NCBI RefSeq assembly: GCF_003943465.1
Contig: NZ_RJPR01000007.1
Coordinates: 35,099-98,795 of the forward strand
Length of the DNA: 63,697 nt
Source of the DNA: Streptococcus cristatus
Lineage (GTDB): Bacteria; Bacillota; Bacilli; Lactobacillales; Streptococcaceae
Direction of reading: 5' to 3'
Both the position numbers and the translations under genes were made by a program. Positions 45,322-53,313 of this stretch are shown here, piece after piece. Numbering within the stretch: the stretch's first letter is position 1; each line of letters begins with the position of its first letter. The notes beneath the pieces are model-generated. The model had not been told where the DNA came from. It worked only from the letters and a program-made list of their open reading frames with translations, and ran no database searches.

Positions 45322-46488
45322 ATGAATTATATTGTTATTTCACCTTATTATCCAGAAAATTTCCAGCAGTTTACTATTGAGCTGGCTAACAAGGGCATTA
45401 CAGTGCTTGGTATCGGACAGGAGCCCTATGAGCAGTTAGGTCCAGGACTTCAGCACGCCTTGACTGAGTATTTTCGTGTTGACAATTTGGAAAATCTGGA
45501 CGAAGTGAAACGTGCGGTAGCCTTCCTTTTCTACAAACATGGACCGATTGACCGCATTGAATCCCACAATGAATACTGGCTGGAGCAAGATGCCCAATTG
45601 CGGGAACAATTTAACGTTTTTGGGGCTAAGCCAAATGACCTGAAAAAGACCAAATTCAAGTCTGAAATGAAGAAACTCTTCCAGAAAGCTGGCGTGCCAG
45701 TCGTTCCAGGTCAGGTTGTTAAAAAACTATCGGATGTGGATCAGGCTGTCAAAAAAATCGGCCTGCCTCTGATTGCCAAGCCAGACAATGGGGTAGGAGC
45801 TGCAGCCACGTTTAAGATTGAGACAGCTTCGGATGTCGAGCATTTTAAAGAAGAATGGGATCAGGAGACTGTCTATTTCTTTGAAAAATTTGTGACTTCT
45901 AGTGAGATTTGTACGTTTGATGGTCTGATTGATTCAGAAGGAAATATAGTCTTTTCAACGACTTTTGATTACGCCTACACACCGCTAGACCTCATGCTTT
46001 ATAAAATGGATAATTCTTACTATGTCCTCAAGGAGATGGATCCAAAACTTCGTGCTTATGGCGAGGCTATTGTCCAAGCATTTGGCATGAAAGAGCGCTT
46101 TTTCCATATCGAGTTTTTCCGTCAAGATGGTGATTATATAGCTATCGAATACAATAATCGTCCAGCAGGCGGCTTTACCATCGATGTTTATAACTATGCT
46201 CACTCAATCGATCTCTATCGTGGATACGCAAATATTGTTGCGGGTGAGCCTTTCCCTGAGTCAGACATGGAGCCGTTATTCTGCTTGGCAACATCTCGTC
46301 GCGCAAGCTCACATTATACCTATTCAGAGGCGGAGTTGCTAGAGAAATATCGAGATAACTTTAAAGTCAAAAAAGACATGCCAGCAGCCTTCGCAGAGTT
46401 GCAAGGAGACTACCTCTACATGCTGACCACTCCAAGTCGGGAACAGATGGAAGAGATGATTGCGGACTTTGGAAAGAAAGCAGAATGA
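45322..46488 (+). CDS. ATP-grasp domain protein
   Basis: A 388-residue ATP-grasp enzyme. A pre-ATP-grasp N-terminal domain (residues about 1-105) is followed by the ATP-grasp fold: KKIGLPLIAKPDNGVGAAAT as the glycine-rich loop, and FFHIEFFRQDGDYIAIEYNNRPAGG as the metal-binding core. Family members ligate a carboxylate to an amine or thiol nucleophile through an acyl phosphate. Some databases call it carbamoyl-phosphate synthase-like, which it is not by length. Last of the three-gene esterase cluster. Confidence 0.8.
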   Translation: MNYIVISPYYPENFQQFTIELANKGITVLGIGQEPYEQLGPGLQHALTEYFRVDNLENLDEVKRAVAFLFYKHGPIDRIESHNEYWLEQDAQLREQFNVFGAKPNDLKKTKFKSEMKKLFQKAGVPVVPGQVVKKLSDVDQAVKKIGLPLIAKPDNGVGAAATFKIETASDVEHFKEEWDQETVYFFEKFVTSSEICTFDGLIDSEGNIVFSTTFDYAYTPLDLMLYKMDNSYYVLKEMDPKLRAYGEAIVQAFGMKERFFHIEFFRQDGDYIAIEYNNRPAGGFTIDVYNYAHSIDLYRGYANIVAGEPFPESDMEPLFCLATSRRASSHYTYSEAELLEKYRDNFKVKKDMPAAFAELQGDYLYMLTTPSREQMEEMIADFGKKAE

Positions 46489-46703
46489 TCTTTTATAGTA
46501 AATAGTTTCCTTACAGCGGTGAACATCCACTCAGCATATATAATAGTGTTGCGGAAATAGAACGAGAATCTAGTTTTGAATCTATTGAACCATTCAAAAA
46601 AATCTAAACATAATAGTTTGTGAAATTGTTGTTTTTATTTCATCAATCAGCGTATCCATGGGATATGCTGATTTTTCTTTGTGAAAAAATTTGAGCAAAA
46701 CCT
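46489..46703. other. Intergenic stretch before the dehydrogenase promoter
   Basis: No gene is seen. It contains a terminator-like hairpin near 46645-46680 (AATCAGC...GCTGATTTTT) that would end the esterase cluster transcript. Confidence 0.55.
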
Positions 46704-46732
46704 TTGACAGTGCTTACAATATTCGTTAGAAT
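46704..46732 (+). promoter_or_regulatory. Strong promoter of the 2-oxoacid dehydrogenase operon
   Basis: A perfect TTGACA (46704-46709), a 17-nt spacer and TAGAAT (46727-46732). The predicted start near 46739 leaves a leader of about 143 nt. Confidence 0.75.
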
Positions 46733-46739
46733 AGAAGGG

Positions 46740-46860
46740 AAATAAATAATGCTTATACCCTGTATCATTCGGAATGATAGGACAGCTAGAGCGCTTGGGA
46801 TATTCATAATATCCTAGTACAACTTAAATAGTTGCAGCTGCCTGTACATACGATTGAATG
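46740..46860 (+). promoter_or_regulatory. Structured 5' leader of the dehydrogenase operon
   Basis: At least two hairpins are visible: TATCATT-cgg-AATGATA (46763-46779) and GGATATT-cat-AATATCC (46798-46814). A GTAC...GTAC pairing enclosing CAGCTG follows. There is no T run, so it is not a simple attenuator. It matches no riboswitch I can name. Confidence 0.4.
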
Positions 46861-46881
46861 GGGTTTTAGAAAGGCAAATAA

Positions 46882-47850
46882 ATGGCAACCTTAGATAAAT
46901 CTCTCTTATTAGAGATGTTCCGTAAGATGGAAGAAATCCGTCGCATGGACTTAAAAATTGCTCAGTTAGTGAAAAAGGGGAAAGTACCCGGTATGACTCA
47001 CTTTTCTGTTGGAGAGGAAGCTGCTAACGTCGGAGCGATGCTGGCTCTTAATCCAGATGATCTGATTACCTCAAATCACCGTGGACACGGGCAAGCTATT
47101 GCCAAAGGGATTGACCTCAACGGAATGATGGCTGAAATCCTCGGAAAATACACTGGAACCTGTAAAGGAAAAGGTGGTTCTATGCACATCGCTGACCTTG
47201 ATGCGGGTAACCTCGGTGCCAATGGTATCGTAGGTGGTGGTATGGGAATCGCTGTTGGTGCGGCCCTCAGTCAGCAGATGCAACATACTGGTAAAATCGT
47301 CGTCTGCTTCTTTGGAGATGGTGCGACCAACGAAGGTGTCTTCCACGAAGCAGTGAACATGGCTTCTATTTGGAAACTTCCTGTTATTTTCTACTGCATT
47401 AACAACGGTTATGGGATTTCTGCGGATATCAAGAAAATGACCAATGTGGAGCACATTCATCAACGTAGCGCTGCTTATGGAATTCCTGGAATGTTTATCG
47501 AAGATGGAAATAATGTTCTGGATGTCTATGAAGGCTTCCAAAAGGCTGTCGAGCACGTTCGTAGTGGTAAAGGACCAGTCTTGATCGAAAGTGTAACCTA
47601 TCGTTGGTTAGGACATTCATCTTCTGATCCGGGTAAATACCGTACTCGTGAAGAAGTAGACGAATGGAAGAAAAAAGATCCCATTGAAAATCTTCGAAAC
47701 TACTTGCTAGAGAATGACATTGCAAGTGAGGAGGAACTAGAAGCTATTCAAACTAGTGTCAAAGAAGCGGTAGAAGCATCTGTCAAGTTTGCAGAAGAAA
47801 GCCCACTCCCACCGCTTGAATCTGCTTTTGAAGATATTTACGCAGACTAA
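46882..47850 (+). CDS. pdhA: 2-oxoacid dehydrogenase E1 alpha (pyruvate or acetoin)
   Basis: A 322-residue TPP-dependent alpha subunit. MTHFSVGEEAANVG and the TPP/Mg motif GDGATNEGVFHEAVN...NNGYGIS are clear, plus the phosphorylation-loop-like SVTYRWLGHSSSDPGKYRT. It decarboxylates pyruvate (or cleaves acetoin) and passes the two-carbon unit to lipoyl groups. In streptococci this operon is annotated both as pdh and aco; lack of other acetoin genes here favours neither firmly. First gene of the operon. Confidence 0.92.
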   Translation: MATLDKSLLLEMFRKMEEIRRMDLKIAQLVKKGKVPGMTHFSVGEEAANVGAMLALNPDDLITSNHRGHGQAIAKGIDLNGMMAEILGKYTGTCKGKGGSMHIADLDAGNLGANGIVGGGMGIAVGAALSQQMQHTGKIVVCFFGDGATNEGVFHEAVNMASIWKLPVIFYCINNGYGISADIKKMTNVEHIHQRSAAYGIPGMFIEDGNNVLDVYEGFQKAVEHVRSGKGPVLIESVTYRWLGHSSSDPGKYRTREEVDEWKKKDPIENLRNYLLENDIASEEELEAIQTSVKEAVEASVKFAEESPLPPLESAFEDIYAD

Positions 47851-47869
47851 AGAGAGGAGAAAAAAGAAA

Positions 47870-48862
47870 ATGGAAACTAAAACAATGTCATTTCGTGACA
47901 CCATTATCCTCGCTATGTCTGAGGAAATGCGTCGCGATGAAAATGTACTCTTGATGGGTGAGGATGTCGGAGTTTTCGGTGGAGATTTCGGAACATCTGT
48001 TGGTATGCTGGAAGAATTTGGACCTGAGCGTGTACGTGACTGTCCGATTTCAGAAGCAGCGATTTCTGGAGCGGCAGCAGGAGCAGCCATGACAGGACTT
48101 CGTCCAATCGTTGATATGACCTTTATGGATTTCTCAGTCATTGCCATGGACAATATCGTCAACCAAGCCGCTAAAACACGTTATATGTTTGGTGGTAAAG
48201 GTCAGGTTCCAATGACCATTCGCTGTGCGGCTGGTAACGGAGTTGGTTCTGCCGCCCAGCACTCGCAATCTCTAGAGTCTTGGTTTACTCATATTCCTGG
48301 ACTGAAAGTTGTGGCTCCAGGTACACCTGCGGACATGAAAGGACTTCTCAAGTCTTCTATCCGTGATAACAACCCAGTTATCATTCTTGAGTACAAATCA
48401 GAATTTAACCAAAAAGGGGAAGTGCCAGTTGATCCAGACTACACAATCCCACTTGGAGTTGGCGAAATCAAACGTGAAGGAACAGATGTAACAGTAGTTA
48501 CTTACGGTAAAATGCTTCGTCGTGTCATGCAGGCGGCTGAAGAATTGGCAGAAGAAGGTATCTCTGTAGAAGTCGTTGACCCACGTACATTGGTGCCACT
48601 TGATAAAGAAATTATCATCAACTCTGTTAAAAAGACTGGTAAGGTTGTTCTCGTCAACGATGCCCACAAAACAAGTGGTTATATCGGAGAGATTTCAGCG
48701 ATTATTTCTGAATCAGAAGCATTTGATTATCTAGACGCACCAATCCGCCGTTGTGCCGGAGAAGATGTGCCAATGCCTTATGCACAAAACTTAGAAAACG
48801 CAATGATTCCGACTGTTGAAAGCATCAAAGACGCTATTCGGAAGACATATCATAAAGAATAA
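47870..48862 (+). CDS. pdhB: 2-oxoacid dehydrogenase E1 beta
   Basis: A 330-residue transketolase-type beta subunit. MGEDVGVFGGDFGTS, ARTRYMFGGKGQVPMTIRC-like central segment and EVVDPRTLVPLDKEII are family landmarks. It pairs with the alpha subunit in an alpha2beta2 tetramer. AGAGAGGAG precedes the ATG at 47870; 47885 is an alternative. It is followed by about 450 nt of non-coding, highly structured sequence before the E2 gene. Confidence 0.92.
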   Translation: METKTMSFRDTIILAMSEEMRRDENVLLMGEDVGVFGGDFGTSVGMLEEFGPERVRDCPISEAAISGAAAGAAMTGLRPIVDMTFMDFSVIAMDNIVNQAAKTRYMFGGKGQVPMTIRCAAGNGVGSAAQHSQSLESWFTHIPGLKVVAPGTPADMKGLLKSSIRDNNPVIILEYKSEFNQKGEVPVDPDYTIPLGVGEIKREGTDVTVVTYGKMLRRVMQAAEELAEEGISVEVVDPRTLVPLDKEIIINSVKKTGKVVLVNDAHKTSGYIGEISAIISESEAFDYLDAPIRRCAGEDVPMPYAQNLENAMIPTVESIKDAIRKTYHKE

Positions 48863-48890
48863 GGTATAATAAAGAAAAGGCTTTCTCATG

Positions 48891-48926
48891 GATTAGATTA
48901 CATAGATTATTTTATGTAATCTAATC
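48891..48926 (+). repeat. Perfect 14-bp inverted repeat downstream of pdhB
   Basis: GATTAGATTACATA (48891-48904) pairs exactly with TATGTAATCTAATC (48913-48926) around an 8-nt loop. There is no T tail, so it is more likely an mRNA-stabilising or processing hairpin than a terminator. Confidence 0.7.
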
Positions 48927-48972
48927 TTGTGTAGAGGTCCTAATAAGTACTTTTAATATTTATATTTAGTGT

Positions 48973-49059
48973 GGGCTAAGAGCTCAGAAAAAAGATAATT
49001 TACCTTGGTTTTATCGAAGCCAGTGTCGATTTCCTATTTTTCAATCGCTTTTAATGCCC
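48973..49059 (+). repeat. Intra-operonic hairpin element, copy 1
   Basis: An 87-nt element bounded by GGGC/GCCC, with an A-rich 5' arm facing CCTATTTTTC and an apical GGTTTT-ATC-GAAGCC hairpin. The bases in the stem differ from copies 2 and 3 but still pair. Confidence 0.7.
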
Positions 49060-49081
49060 TTTGTATTATGTAATTGAATTC

Positions 49082-49171
49082 GGACGGAGGTCTGCGAAAA
49101 AAAAAGATAGATTTCCTTGTGTTCATCGAACACATCGTCAATCTCCTATTTTTTCCTTGCCCTCTTCGTCC
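49082..49171 (+). repeat. Intra-operonic hairpin element, copy 2
   Basis: A 90-nt element bounded by GGACG/CGTCC plus GAGG/CCTC, with CCTATTTTTTCC in the 3' arm and apical hairpin GTGTTC-ATC-GAACAC. Its outer stem sequence is entirely different from copies 1 and 3, yet paired. Confidence 0.7.
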
Positions 49172-49193
49172 TTAATATCTTAGATTAGAACAC

Positions 49194-49281
49194 GGGCTAA
49201 AAGCTCGGAAAAAAGATAAATCTCCTTGACTTCATCGAAGTCTGCGTTGATTTCCTATTTTTCGGTCGCTTTTAAACGCCC
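49194..49281 (+). repeat. Intra-operonic hairpin element, copy 3
   Basis: An 88-nt element bounded by GGGC...AAAAGC / GCTTTT...GCCC, with CCTATTTTTC in the 3' arm and apical hairpin GACTTC-ATC-GAAGTC. It ends 30 nt before the E2 start codon. Confidence 0.7.
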
Positions 49282-49310
49282 TTTGTATCATAAATAGAAT
49301 TGGAGAGGTC

Positions 49311-50354
49311 ATGGCTGATGACAAGCTAAGAGCGACTCCTGCGGCTAGAAAGTTAGCGGATGATCTAGGGATCAACCTCTATGATGTTTCTGGCTCAGGT
49401 GCAAACGGTCGTGTCCACAAAGAAGACGTGGAAACTTATAAAGACACAAACGTGGTTCGCATTTCGCCACTTGCAAAACGAATTGCCCTCGAACATAACA
49501 TTGCTTGGCAGGAAATCCAAGGAACAGGTCATCGTGGTAAGATTATGAAGAAGGACGTTTTGGCCTTGCTTCCTGAAAATATCGAAAACGATACCATCAA
49601 GTCTCCTGCTCAGATCGAAAAAGTGGAAGAAGTTCCGGACAATATCACTCCTTATGGTGAGATTGAGCGTATTCCAATGACACCAATGCGTAAGGTTATC
49701 GCCCAACGTATGGTTGAATCTTACTTAACTGCGCCAACCTTCACGCTCAACTACGATGTCGATATGTCAGAAATGTTGGCGCTTCGTAAGAAGGTTCTTG
49801 ATCCAATCATGGAAGCAACTGGTAAGAAAGTAACGGTTACAGACCTTCTTTCTCTCGCTGTTGTTAAGACACTGATGAAGCACCCATACATCAACGCTTC
49901 ATTGACAGAAGATGGCAAGACCATTATCACTCATAACTATGTTAACCTTGCGATGGCAGTTGGTATGGATAATGGATTGATGACACCTGTTGTCTTTAAT
50001 GCTGAAAAAATGAGCTTGTCAGAGTTAGTTGTAGCCTTCAAGGATGTGATTGGACGGACATTGGATGGCAAATTGTCTCCAAGTGAGCTCCAAAATTCAA
50101 CTTTCACAATCAGTAACTTAGGAATGTTTGGTGTTCAGTCCTTTGGTCCTATCATTAACCAACCAAACTCAGCAATCCTCGGGGTTAGCTCAACAGTTGA
50201 GAAACCTGTAGTTGTCAATGGTGAGATTGTCATTCGCCCTATCATGAGCCTAGGATTAACCATTGACCACCGTGTCGTAGATGGTATGGCTGGTGCTAAG
50301 TTTATGAAAGACTTGAAAGCCTTGATTGAGAACCCAATCTCAATGTTGGTTTAA
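49311..50354 (+). CDS. pdhC: 2-oxoacid dehydrogenase E2 (acetyltransferase) without lipoyl domain
   Basis: A 347-residue E2. It begins directly with two peripheral-subunit-binding domains (ATPAARKLADDLGI...GRVHKEDV, residues about 8-42; ISPLAKRIALEHNI...GKIMKKDV, about 52-85). The catalytic CoA-acyltransferase domain follows and ends in TIDHRVVDGMAG (His320). The usual N-terminal lipoyl domain with its DK-A/V lysine is absent. The lipoyl domain is instead found on the E3 encoded next, as is known for pneumococcal E3. GAGAGG precedes the ATG. Confidence 0.92.
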   Translation: MADDKLRATPAARKLADDLGINLYDVSGSGANGRVHKEDVETYKDTNVVRISPLAKRIALEHNIAWQEIQGTGHRGKIMKKDVLALLPENIENDTIKSPAQIEKVEEVPDNITPYGEIERIPMTPMRKVIAQRMVESYLTAPTFTLNYDVDMSEMLALRKKVLDPIMEATGKKVTVTDLLSLAVVKTLMKHPYINASLTEDGKTIITHNYVNLAMAVGMDNGLMTPVVFNAEKMSLSELVVAFKDVIGRTLDGKLSPSELQNSTFTISNLGMFGVQSFGPIINQPNSAILGVSSTVEKPVVVNGEIVIRPIMSLGLTIDHRVVDGMAGAKFMKDLKALIENPISMLV

Positions 50355-50401
50355 AAAAATACAGTATTGATTTTTAGAGATATAGATAAAGGAAGTAAGA
50401 C

Positions 50402-52105
50402 ATGGCCTTAGAAGTAATTATGCCAAAAGCCGGCGTGGATATGACAGAAGGACAAATCGTCCAATGGAATAAAAAAGTCGGTGAATTTGTAAAAGAAGGA
50501 GAAATCCTTTTGGAAATCATGACTGACAAAGTCAGCATGGAATTGGAAGCCGAAGAAGATGGATACTTGATTGCCATCCTTAAAGGAGATGGTGAAACTG
50601 TCCCAGTAACGGAAGTCATTGGCTACCTTGGTGAAGAAGGGGAGAACATCCCAACAGCTGGAGCTGCAGCGCCAGAAGCTAGTCCTGCACCTGCAGCTAG
50701 TGCCTCAAACGACGACGGTAAGAGCGATGATGCCTTTGATATCGTTGTGATTGGTGGAGGTCCTGCTGGTTATGTTGCAGCGATTAAAGCTGCCCAACTC
50801 GGTGGGAAGGTTGCCCTTGTTGAGAAATCAGAACTCGGTGGAACCTGCTTGAACCGTGGATGTATCCCAACTAAGACCTACCTTCACAACGCTGAAATCA
50901 TTGAAAACATCGGTCATGCAGCAAATCGTGGTATCGTCATTGAAAATCCAAACTTCACCGTTGATATGGATAAACTCCTTGAAACCAAGTCTAAAGTTGT
51001 CAATACCTTGGTAGGTGGTGTTGCAGGACTCCTTCGTAGCTACGGAGTTACTGTTCATAAGGGAATTGGTACAATCACTAAAGACAAGAATGTCTTGGTT
51101 GATGGCTCAGAATTGCTTGAAACTAAGAAAATCATCCTTGCTGGTGGTTCAAAAGTCAGCAAGATCAACGTTCCTGGTATGGAATCTCCACTTGTGATGA
51201 CCAGCGATGATATTCTGGAAATGAACGAAGTACCAGAAAGCCTTGTTATCATAGGTGGTGGGGTTGTCGGTATCGAACTCGGTCAGGCCTTCATGACATT
51301 TGGGTCAAAAGTAACTGTTATCGAAATGATGGATCGTATTGTACCAGCTATGGATGCTGAAGTTTCCAAGAATCTTCGCTTGATTCTTGAGCGTAAAGGA
51401 ATGACTATCTTGACAGGTACAAAATTGGAAGAAATCATCGAAGAAAATGGTCAACTTCGTATCAAGGTTGAAGGAAAAGACGATATCATCGCAAGCAAAG
51501 CTCTTCTTTCAATCGGTCGTGTGCCAGACCTTGAAGGTATTGGCGATGTTGAGTTTGAATTGGATCGTGGACGCATCAAGGTCAACGAATACATGGAAAC
51601 TTCTGTTCCAGGTATCTACGCACCAGGTGACATCAACGGTACGAAGATGTTGGCGCATGCAGCCTTCCGCATGGGTGAAGTTGCCGCTGAAAATGCCCTC
51701 AAAGGAAACCATGCTGTTGCCAAATTGAACTTGACTCCTGCAGCCATCTATACTCTTCCTGAAGTAGCAGCAGTAGGTCTAACTGAAGAACAAGCACGTG
51801 AGAAATACGATGTTGCCATCGGTAAATTCAACTTTGCTGCTAACGGTCGTGCCATTGCATCTGATGCTGCTCAAGGTTTCGTAAAAGTTATCGCCGATAA
51901 GAAATACGGAGAAATCCTTGGTGTGCACATCATTGGTCCTTCAGCTGCAGAATTGATCAACGAAGCGTCAAGCATCATCGAAATGGAAATCACTGTTGAG
52001 GAAATGCTGAAGACCATCCACGGACATCCAACCTACTCTGAAGTTATGTACGAAGCATTTGCAGATGTACTAGGAATGGCCATCCATTCACCTAAGAAAA
52101 AATAA
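50402..52105 (+). CDS. lpdA: Dihydrolipoamide dehydrogenase (E3) with N-terminal lipoyl domain
   Basis: A 567-residue protein. The lipoyl domain (residues 1-80) has the modified lysine in MTDKVSMELE (Lys43). An Ala/Pro-rich linker (about 85-105) leads to the flavoprotein: FAD motif VVIGGGPAGYVAA, redox disulfide GGTCLNRGC (Cys148/Cys153), NAD motif IIGGGVVGIELG and C-terminal HGHPTYSEV with the catalytic His. It reoxidises dihydrolipoamide using NAD+. NADH produced here is the signal read by Rex. Confidence 0.95.
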   Translation: MALEVIMPKAGVDMTEGQIVQWNKKVGEFVKEGEILLEIMTDKVSMELEAEEDGYLIAILKGDGETVPVTEVIGYLGEEGENIPTAGAAAPEASPAPAASASNDDGKSDDAFDIVVIGGGPAGYVAAIKAAQLGGKVALVEKSELGGTCLNRGCIPTKTYLHNAEIIENIGHAANRGIVIENPNFTVDMDKLLETKSKVVNTLVGGVAGLLRSYGVTVHKGIGTITKDKNVLVDGSELLETKKIILAGGSKVSKINVPGMESPLVMTSDDILEMNEVPESLVIIGGGVVGIELGQAFMTFGSKVTVIEMMDRIVPAMDAEVSKNLRLILERKGMTILTGTKLEEIIEENGQLRIKVEGKDDIIASKALLSIGRVPDLEGIGDVEFELDRGRIKVNEYMETSVPGIYAPGDINGTKMLAHAAFRMGEVAAENALKGNHAVAKLNLTPAAIYTLPEVAAVGLTEEQAREKYDVAIGKFNFAANGRAIASDAAQGFVKVIADKKYGEILGVHIIGPSAAELINEASSIIEMEITVEEMLKTIHGHPTYSEVMYEAFADVLGMAIHSPKKK

Positions 52106-52164
52106 ATCGAAGATAGTTCAGACTGGAAAGGTATTTTCCAGTCTCTATCGTATAAAGGGATATC

Positions 52165-53154
52165 ATGAAATATATTATCAATCATTCAAACGACACTGCC
52201 TTTAATATCGCCTTGGAAGAATATGCCTTTAAACACCTTTTGGATGAGGATCAAATCTTCCTACTTTGGATCAATAAACCATCTATCATTGTCGGGCGTC
52301 ACCAGAACACTATCGAAGAAATTAACCGTGATTATGTTCGAGAAAATGGCATTGAGGTAGTCCGCCGTATCAGTGGTGGTGGAGCTGTTTACCACGATTT
52401 AAACAACCTCAACTACACCATTATTTCAAAAGAAGATGAAAACAAGGCCTTTGACTTCAAGAGCTTCTCAACTCCAGTTATCAATACCTTGGCTCAACTA
52501 GGCGTTAAAGCTGAGTTCACAGGCCGTAATGACCTTGAGATTGATGGGAAAAAATTCTGTGGCAATGCCCAAGCCTATATCAATGGGCGTATCATGCACC
52601 ACGGATGCTTGCTCTTTGACGTCGATTTGTCAGTCCTAGCAAACGCCCTCAAGGTTTCAAAAGATAAATTTGAATCAAAAGGTGTGAAATCCGTCCGTGC
52701 CCGTGTAACCAATATTATCGATGAATTACCAGAAAAAATCACAGTTGAAGAATTCCGTGATCTGCTATTGGAATACATGAAAAAAGAGTACCCAGAGATG
52801 ACTGAATACGTCTTTTCAGAAGAAGAATTGGCGGAAATCAATCGTATTAAGGATACTAAATTCGGTACTTGGGACTGGAACTATGGGAAATCACCTGAAT
52901 TTAACGTCCGTCGTGGAACAAAATTCACCAGTGGTAAGGTTGAAGTTTTTGCCAACGTCATTGAATCAAAAATCCAAGATATCAAGATTTATGGAGACTT
53001 CTTTGGTATCGAAGACGTTGCAGCTGTAGAAGATGTCCTTCGTGGAGTGAAATACGAACGCGAAGATGTCCTTAAAGCTCTAGAAACTATTGATATTACA
53101 CGCTACTTTGCTGGTATCAGCCGTGAAGAAATCGCTGAAGCAGTAGTAGGATAA
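52165..53154 (+). CDS. lplA: Lipoate--protein ligase
   Basis: A 329-residue LplA. The lipoate-binding motif RRISGGGAVYHDLNNLNYT and the catalytic lysine region DGKKFCGNAQ are present, with the C-terminal accessory domain that distinguishes LplA from LipM/LipL. It activates lipoate with ATP and attaches it to the E3 lipoyl domain (and GcvH if present). It is 59 nt after lpdA in the same transcript, ending at a terminator. Confidence 0.93.
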   Translation: MKYIINHSNDTAFNIALEEYAFKHLLDEDQIFLLWINKPSIIVGRHQNTIEEINRDYVRENGIEVVRRISGGGAVYHDLNNLNYTIISKEDENKAFDFKSFSTPVINTLAQLGVKAEFTGRNDLEIDGKKFCGNAQAYINGRIMHHGCLLFDVDLSVLANALKVSKDKFESKGVKSVRARVTNIIDELPEKITVEEFRDLLLEYMKKEYPEMTEYVFSEEELAEINRIKDTKFGTWDWNYGKSPEFNVRRGTKFTSGKVEVFANVIESKIQDIKIYGDFFGIEDVAAVEDVLRGVKYEREDVLKALETIDITRYFAGISREEIAEAVVG

Positions 53155-53160
53155 AACTAT

Positions 53161-53190
53161 AAGAGATTCGCTTTTGCGGATCTCTTTTTT
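53161..53190 (+). terminator. Intrinsic terminator after lplA
   Basis: AAGAGATTCGC pairs with GCGGATCTCTT (one G-U) around a short loop, followed by TTTT. It ends the dehydrogenase operon. Confidence 0.8.
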
Positions 53191-53313
53191 GAACTCAGTT
53201 TTACCTATAAATAGTTTCTAATATATTGCTTTTATGGTATTATATAGATGGATAAAGTCGTTTGAAAAACTTGAAGTATCTCTCTTCAATCTCTCTTTAG
53301 AAAGTGTGATCTT

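Noticed and set aside
48973..49281. CRISPR array
   Set aside because: Only three copies of ~88 nt, each a self-complementary hairpin whose bases covary, with irregular spacing. No conserved direct repeat of 25-40 nt and no cas genes.
53191..53313. Lactococcin-972-type bacteriocin gene upstream of the membrane protein
   Set aside because: I looked for a short frame with a signal peptide in all three plus-strand frames and found none. The interval holds only a promoter-like region.
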